From Desulforamulus profundi (GTDB lineage: Bacteria > Bacillota_B > Desulfotomaculia > Desulfotomaculales > Desulfotomaculaceae), in the NCBI RefSeq assembly GCF_002607855.1, contig NZ_AWQQ01000044.1, positions 1-30,033 of the forward strand: 30,033 nt of DNA, written 5' to 3'. Numbering within the stretch: position 1 is the stretch's first letter; the number at the start of each line of letters is the position of its first letter. Positions 25,665 through 30,033 of this stretch are shown here, in pieces. The position numbers and the translations under genes were made by a program. The notes under the pieces are model-generated. The model had not been told where the DNA came from. It made no database searches and saw only the letters and a program-made list of their open reading frames with translations.

Positions 25665-26656
25665 ACCCCTTTCCTCAGGTCAGCCAGTTTCCTGTACAAA
25701 TCTTTTTCCGCATCACTCAGATGGGCCGGCAGGTCGATCAACACTTTGATATACTGGTCCCCCCGGCCGCCATCTTTTTTGGGCCAACCTCTGCCGCGCA
25801 AGCGCAGTCTTTTGCCATAACACATCATGGGCGGAATACGAACGGTAACCGGACCGTCCAGTGTGGCAGCAGTTATTTGATCTCCCAGCACGGCCTGGTC
25901 CGGGGTAATGATAACCTCCGATTCCAGATCATCTCCCTGCAGAATAAACTGGCTATGGGGTAAGAGGTGAATTCTTAGATATAAATCTCCTCTTTCGCCG
26001 CCGTTTAATCCTTCGCCGCCCTGACCCTTCAAACGGATACGGGTGCCGTCCTGAATGCCGGGCGGAATTTTGACCGCCAATGTTTTAGCGGTAGAGGTAC
26101 TTCCTGTACCCCCGCAGTAGCTGCATAAACCCGTCTCCAGAATTCCTGCACCATGGCACGCGGCACAGATTTCCCGGGATGTAAGCTGAAGGGTTTTCTC
26201 TCCGCCCCGGTAAGCCTCCTCCAGGGTTAACTGTAGATCACTTTCCACATCCTGCCCGCGCACACTGGCCCGTCGCACCCCTGACCTGACTCCGGCCGCC
26301 CTGGCCCCGCCAAAGAGGATGTCAAAAAAGTCACTGAATCCCCCCTGGTAACCATAGTCCCCGTCACCGGAAGAATAAAAATGAAAACCTTCCATATCCG
26401 GTGGCGGCTGCCACTCCTGGCCGTTGCGCCAGTCAGCACCAAGCCGGTCATACTTGGCCCGTTTTTCCGGGTCACTCAATACCTCGTAGGCTTCATTGAT
26501 TTCTTTAAATTTTTCCTCCGCAGCCTGCTTTTCATTTCCTGTATGCAAATCCGGGTGATACTTACGGGCCAGCTTGCGATAAGCGGACTTAATATCCTTA
26601 TCGCTGGCCTTGCGGTCAACACCCAGTATTTCGTAATAATCCCGGTACGTTGCCAT
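25661..26656 (-). CDS. DnaJ/CbpA-type co-chaperone with a half-size zinc region
   Basis: DnaJ stimulates DnaK ATPase and hands over substrates. The J domain ([20 protein letters not shown]) has HPD at residues 34-36. A Gly/Phe linker follows ([14 protein letters not shown]). The cysteine region has only two CxxCxGxG units (CAACHGAG and CSYCGGTG, about residues 164-185) instead of the four in canonical DnaJ. The C-terminal substrate domains follow ([38 protein letters not shown]). At 331 residues it is shorter than DnaJ (about 375) and longer than CbpA. The frame is intact, so the two-unit zinc region is not caused by an indel. It lies 89 bp after dnaK. Confidence 0.88.
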   Translation of the reverse strand: MATYRDYYEILGVDRKASDKDIKSAYRKLARKYHPDLHTGNEKQAAEEKFKEINEAYEVLSDPEKRAKYDRLGADWRNGQEWQPPPDMEGFHFYSSGDGDYGYQGGFSDFFDILFGGARAAGVRSGVRRASVRGQDVESDLQLTLEEAYRGGEKTLQLTSREICAACHGAGILETGLCSYCGGTGSTSTAKTLAVKIPPGIQDGTRIRLKGQGGEGLNGGERGDLYLRIHLLPHSQFILQGDDLESEVIITPDQAVLGDQITAATLDGPVTVRIPPMMCYGKRLRLRGRGWPKKDGGRGDQYIKVLIDLPAHLSDAEKDLYRKLADLRKGV

Positions 26657-26745
26657 TTGATTTACTCACCACCCTGTGGACCATGGCTGCCGGAGACCGG
26701 CACCCTGGCCGGTCTAGCAGTTCTCCTGTAACCTCGGCATACCTC

Positions 26746-28722
<1,977 letters not shown>

Positions 28723-28833
28723 TTACATTTGCATTACTTTACCACTCGTTGTTACATATAATCCCCCTTTGAAAAAACTTGAGCTTTTTACAAAACGTAA
28801 GCTTTATAATTGTTATTTAACCCGCATTAGTTT

Positions 28834-28850
28834 ATTGACTTTGTCTGACC
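28834..28850 (-). promoter_or_regulatory. CtsR-like box 1 upstream of dnaK
   Basis: ATTGACT TTG TCTGACC on the plus strand matches the CtsR heptad pair TTTGACC-N3-TTTGACC at 11 of 14 positions with correct spacing. It lies 8 bp downstream of the candidate dnaK -10. Confidence 0.45.
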
Positions 28851-28858
28851 TTGACTAT

Positions 28859-28887
28859 ATTTTAGCTCTCGTTTATCCTTAAAGCAA
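28859..28887 (-). promoter_or_regulatory. Candidate dnaK promoter
   Basis: On the minus strand, TTGCTT (28882-28887), 17 bp, TAAAAT (28859-28864). The -35 is weak, but the pair is bracketed by the two CtsR-like boxes, which raises its likelihood. Confidence 0.45.
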
Positions 28888-28888
28888 A

Positions 28889-28905
28889 GGTTAATAAAGG
28901 TCAGA
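28889..28905 (+). promoter_or_regulatory. CtsR-like box 2 upstream of dnaK
   Basis: GGTTAAT AAA GGTCAGA on the plus strand matches the CtsR consensus in the opposite orientation to box 1 at 11 of 14 positions. It sits one base upstream of the candidate -35. The 9-mer AAGGTCAGA is the exact complement of the end of box 1 and its flank. Confidence 0.45.
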
Positions 28906-29080
28906 TAATGCTCTAATTTCAAATTTTATTCATGCTGCTTTTATTAGGTAATATAATCATAGGGTTTTCGTTTTTTTATGTCAGGATTTATCAACGCCCG
29001 GTGACAGGATTTTCACAGGCAAGCAAGAATGGTAATAATTGGCATATATATGTAACAACCTGAAGGACGGGGTGACAAAG

Positions 29081-29158
29081 ATGGAACTAACCAGGGCGGT
29101 ATCTGCAGGGCGAGTTATTTGGAACATACCTTTGTGGTTGGCCATCCTGAATGTATAG
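29081..29158 (+). CDS. Possible 25-residue peptide
   Basis: A short frame starting MELTRAVSAGRVIWNIPLWL and ending AILNV. The second half is hydrophobic and could insert in a membrane. A GACGGGGTGAC tract precedes the ATG by about 4-10 nt. A terminator follows 30 bp after the stop, so there may be a small independent transcript. No homologue is recognised. It could equally be a small RNA in which the frame is chance. Confidence 0.35.
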   Translation: MELTRAVSAGRVIWNIPLWLAILNV

Positions 29159-29188
29159 TTAGGTGTAAAGAAACTAGAAAAGCAGAAC

Positions 29189-29217
29189 AGGCTACCCACT
29201 CAGGTAACCTATTTTTC
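29189..29217 (+). terminator. Terminator after the 25-codon frame
   Basis: Stem AGGCTACC/GGTAACCT (one C-A mismatch), loop CACTCA, followed by ATTTTTC on the plus strand. Confidence 0.6.
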
Positions 29218-29327
29218 ATATGCCAGTTGGCATGTGTTGCTTTCTGCAGATGCCAACATTATAATAAAAAAATGAAACTGGGCAATCTCCTGTTGTCCTG
29301 AATAATTTTATGATGGAGTAAAGTAAT

Positions 29328-29819
29328 ATGAAAAAGATACCCGTAAGAGAAGTAATGACTCCGATATATGATTATACGACTATACACCAGAATGCCACCA
29401 TAAAAGAAGCCATCGATGTTTTGAAAAAATCTTTCTTTTTAGACGACCAGGGAAATATCCACGGACATGCCTCCCTTCTGGTAGTCAATCAAAAAAAAGA
29501 GTTGGTGGGAATTCTCACTTTAAAGTCTATTTTAGAGGCTCTGGTGATTGCTAAGAAAGAAAATGAAAATGTATTTAATTCTTATTATTGGCTTTATTTT
29601 TTAGAAGAAACCCATAAATCAGCAGCCGGTATTCCGGTTAAAAAGGTAATGAGAAGCAGAAAGCTGGTGTCCGTTAAGACAGATGACGATATTATGGACG
29701 CAGTAGAATTGATAGTTAAACATAAAGTTAACTCTATTCCTGTTATAAATGGCGCGGGAAGGTTAGTGGGAATTCTTAGAAGTAAAGACATTTTTGGCAT
29801 GATTAATGAACTGTTATGA
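29328..29819 (+). CDS. CBS-pair domain protein
   Basis: 163 residues made of two CBS motifs. The first is VREVMTPIYDYTTIHQNATI through LVGILTLKSILEAL; the second is VKKVMRSRKLVSVKTDDDIM through IPVINGAGRLVGILRSKDIF. CBS pairs bind adenine nucleotides and sense energy or second messengers. There is no attached enzyme or channel domain, so this is a stand-alone sensor with an unknown partner. An insert between the motifs (about residues 70-100, rich in Tyr/Asn) is longer than usual. GGAGT lies about 9 nt before the ATG. Base composition is more AT-rich than the neighbouring operons. Confidence 0.88.
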   Translation: MKKIPVREVMTPIYDYTTIHQNATIKEAIDVLKKSFFLDDQGNIHGHASLLVVNQKKELVGILTLKSILEALVIAKKENENVFNSYYWLYFLEETHKSAAGIPVKKVMRSRKLVSVKTDDDIMDAVELIVKHKVNSIPVINGAGRLVGILRSKDIFGMINELL

Positions 29820-29927
29820 AATATCACAAGCGGTTCTCGGGATTCCTTTATATCAAAAGGAACGGGAGCGACTTGTAATCAAGTGCAGCTCAGAAACTTA
29901 GCTGGTTTTTTAGGGTTGAAGTAACAT

Positions 29928-29960
29928 AAAAAGCCCTCTGCAAATTGCAGAGGGCTTTTA
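29928..29960. terminator. Bidirectional terminator between the CBS gene and tRNA-Asn
   Basis: A perfect inverted repeat AAAAGCCCTCTGC / GCAGAGGGCTTTT with a 5-nt loop gives a T-tract on both strands. It separates the plus-strand CBS gene from the minus-strand tRNA. Confidence 0.9.
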
Positions 29961-29961
29961 C

Positions 29962-30033
29962 TGGCTCCCCGAGTAGGATTCGAACCTACAACCTACCGGT
30001 TAACAGCCGGTTGCTCTACCATTGAGCTATCGA
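29962..30033 (-). tRNA. tRNA-Asn (GUU), truncated at the window edge
   Basis: Encoded CCA at 29962-29964, T stem GTAGG/CCTAC, and anticodon loop CTGTTAA giving GUU between ACCGG/CCGGT. The first three bases of the acceptor are outside the window. Confidence 0.93.

Noticed and set aside
28981..29199. 72-codon minus-strand frame upstream of dnaK
   Set aside because: No ribosome site, odd composition, and it overlaps a better plus-strand unit with a terminator.

Overview
The window is a stretch of a spore-forming, mid-GC Firmicute chromosome, most like Peptococcaceae / Desulfotomaculales. The evidence is the Bacillus-type order ctsR-mcsA-mcsB-clpC-radA-disA-(carD)-yacL-ispD-ispF-gltX-cysE-cysS-mrnC-thyX-rlmB-rae1-sigH, the sporulation sigma factor SigH, an inserted carD and glnS, and a separate dnaK-dnaJ-cbpM-like-clpB operon. 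The genus is an inference; the gene order is read directly. Almost all genes are on the minus strand, so transcription runs from high to low coordinates.

Layout from low to high coordinates: the 5' end of tuf; a five-tRNA cluster (Met, Thr-GGU, fMet, Tyr, Thr-UGU) with its own promoter and terminator; sigH; rae1, rlmB, a 51-residue two-helix membrane protein, thyX, mrnC, cysS, cysE and gltX (RNA processing and charging, cysteine and thymidylate synthesis); a small divergent plus-strand gene of unknown function; glnS; ispF and ispD (isoprenoid precursors); yacL (PIN-TRAM); carD with two tandem consensus promoters, facing a divergent unknown gene; disA and radA (c-di-AMP and DNA repair); a 537-bp gap holding a 245-bp highly folded element with 17-bp terminal inverted repeats; the clpC-mcsB-mcsA-ctsR protein-quality operon; clpB, a CbpM/MerR-like modulator, dnaJ and dnaK; a 25-codon ORF with a terminator; a CBS-domain gene; and a truncated tRNA-Asn at the right edge.

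The two stress operons appear to be co-regulated. CtsR-like heptad repeats lie upstream of ctsR and on both sides of a candidate dnaK promoter. McsA/McsB/ClpC degrade arginine-phosphorylated proteins, while DnaK/DnaJ/ClpB disaggregate and refold.

The main caution is that nine genes (mrnC, cysE, gltX, ispF, ispD, clpC, mcsB, ctsR, and dnaK twice) are each broken by a one- or two-base indel, nearly always a lost base in a short G/C run. Restoring the base gives a family-length protein with the expected C-terminus every time. Several of these genes are essential, so sequencing or consensus error is far more likely than real decay. The apparent CysE-CysS fusion and the apparent long IspF tail are both products of these indels. 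No CRISPR array, rRNA, prophage or transposase gene was seen.
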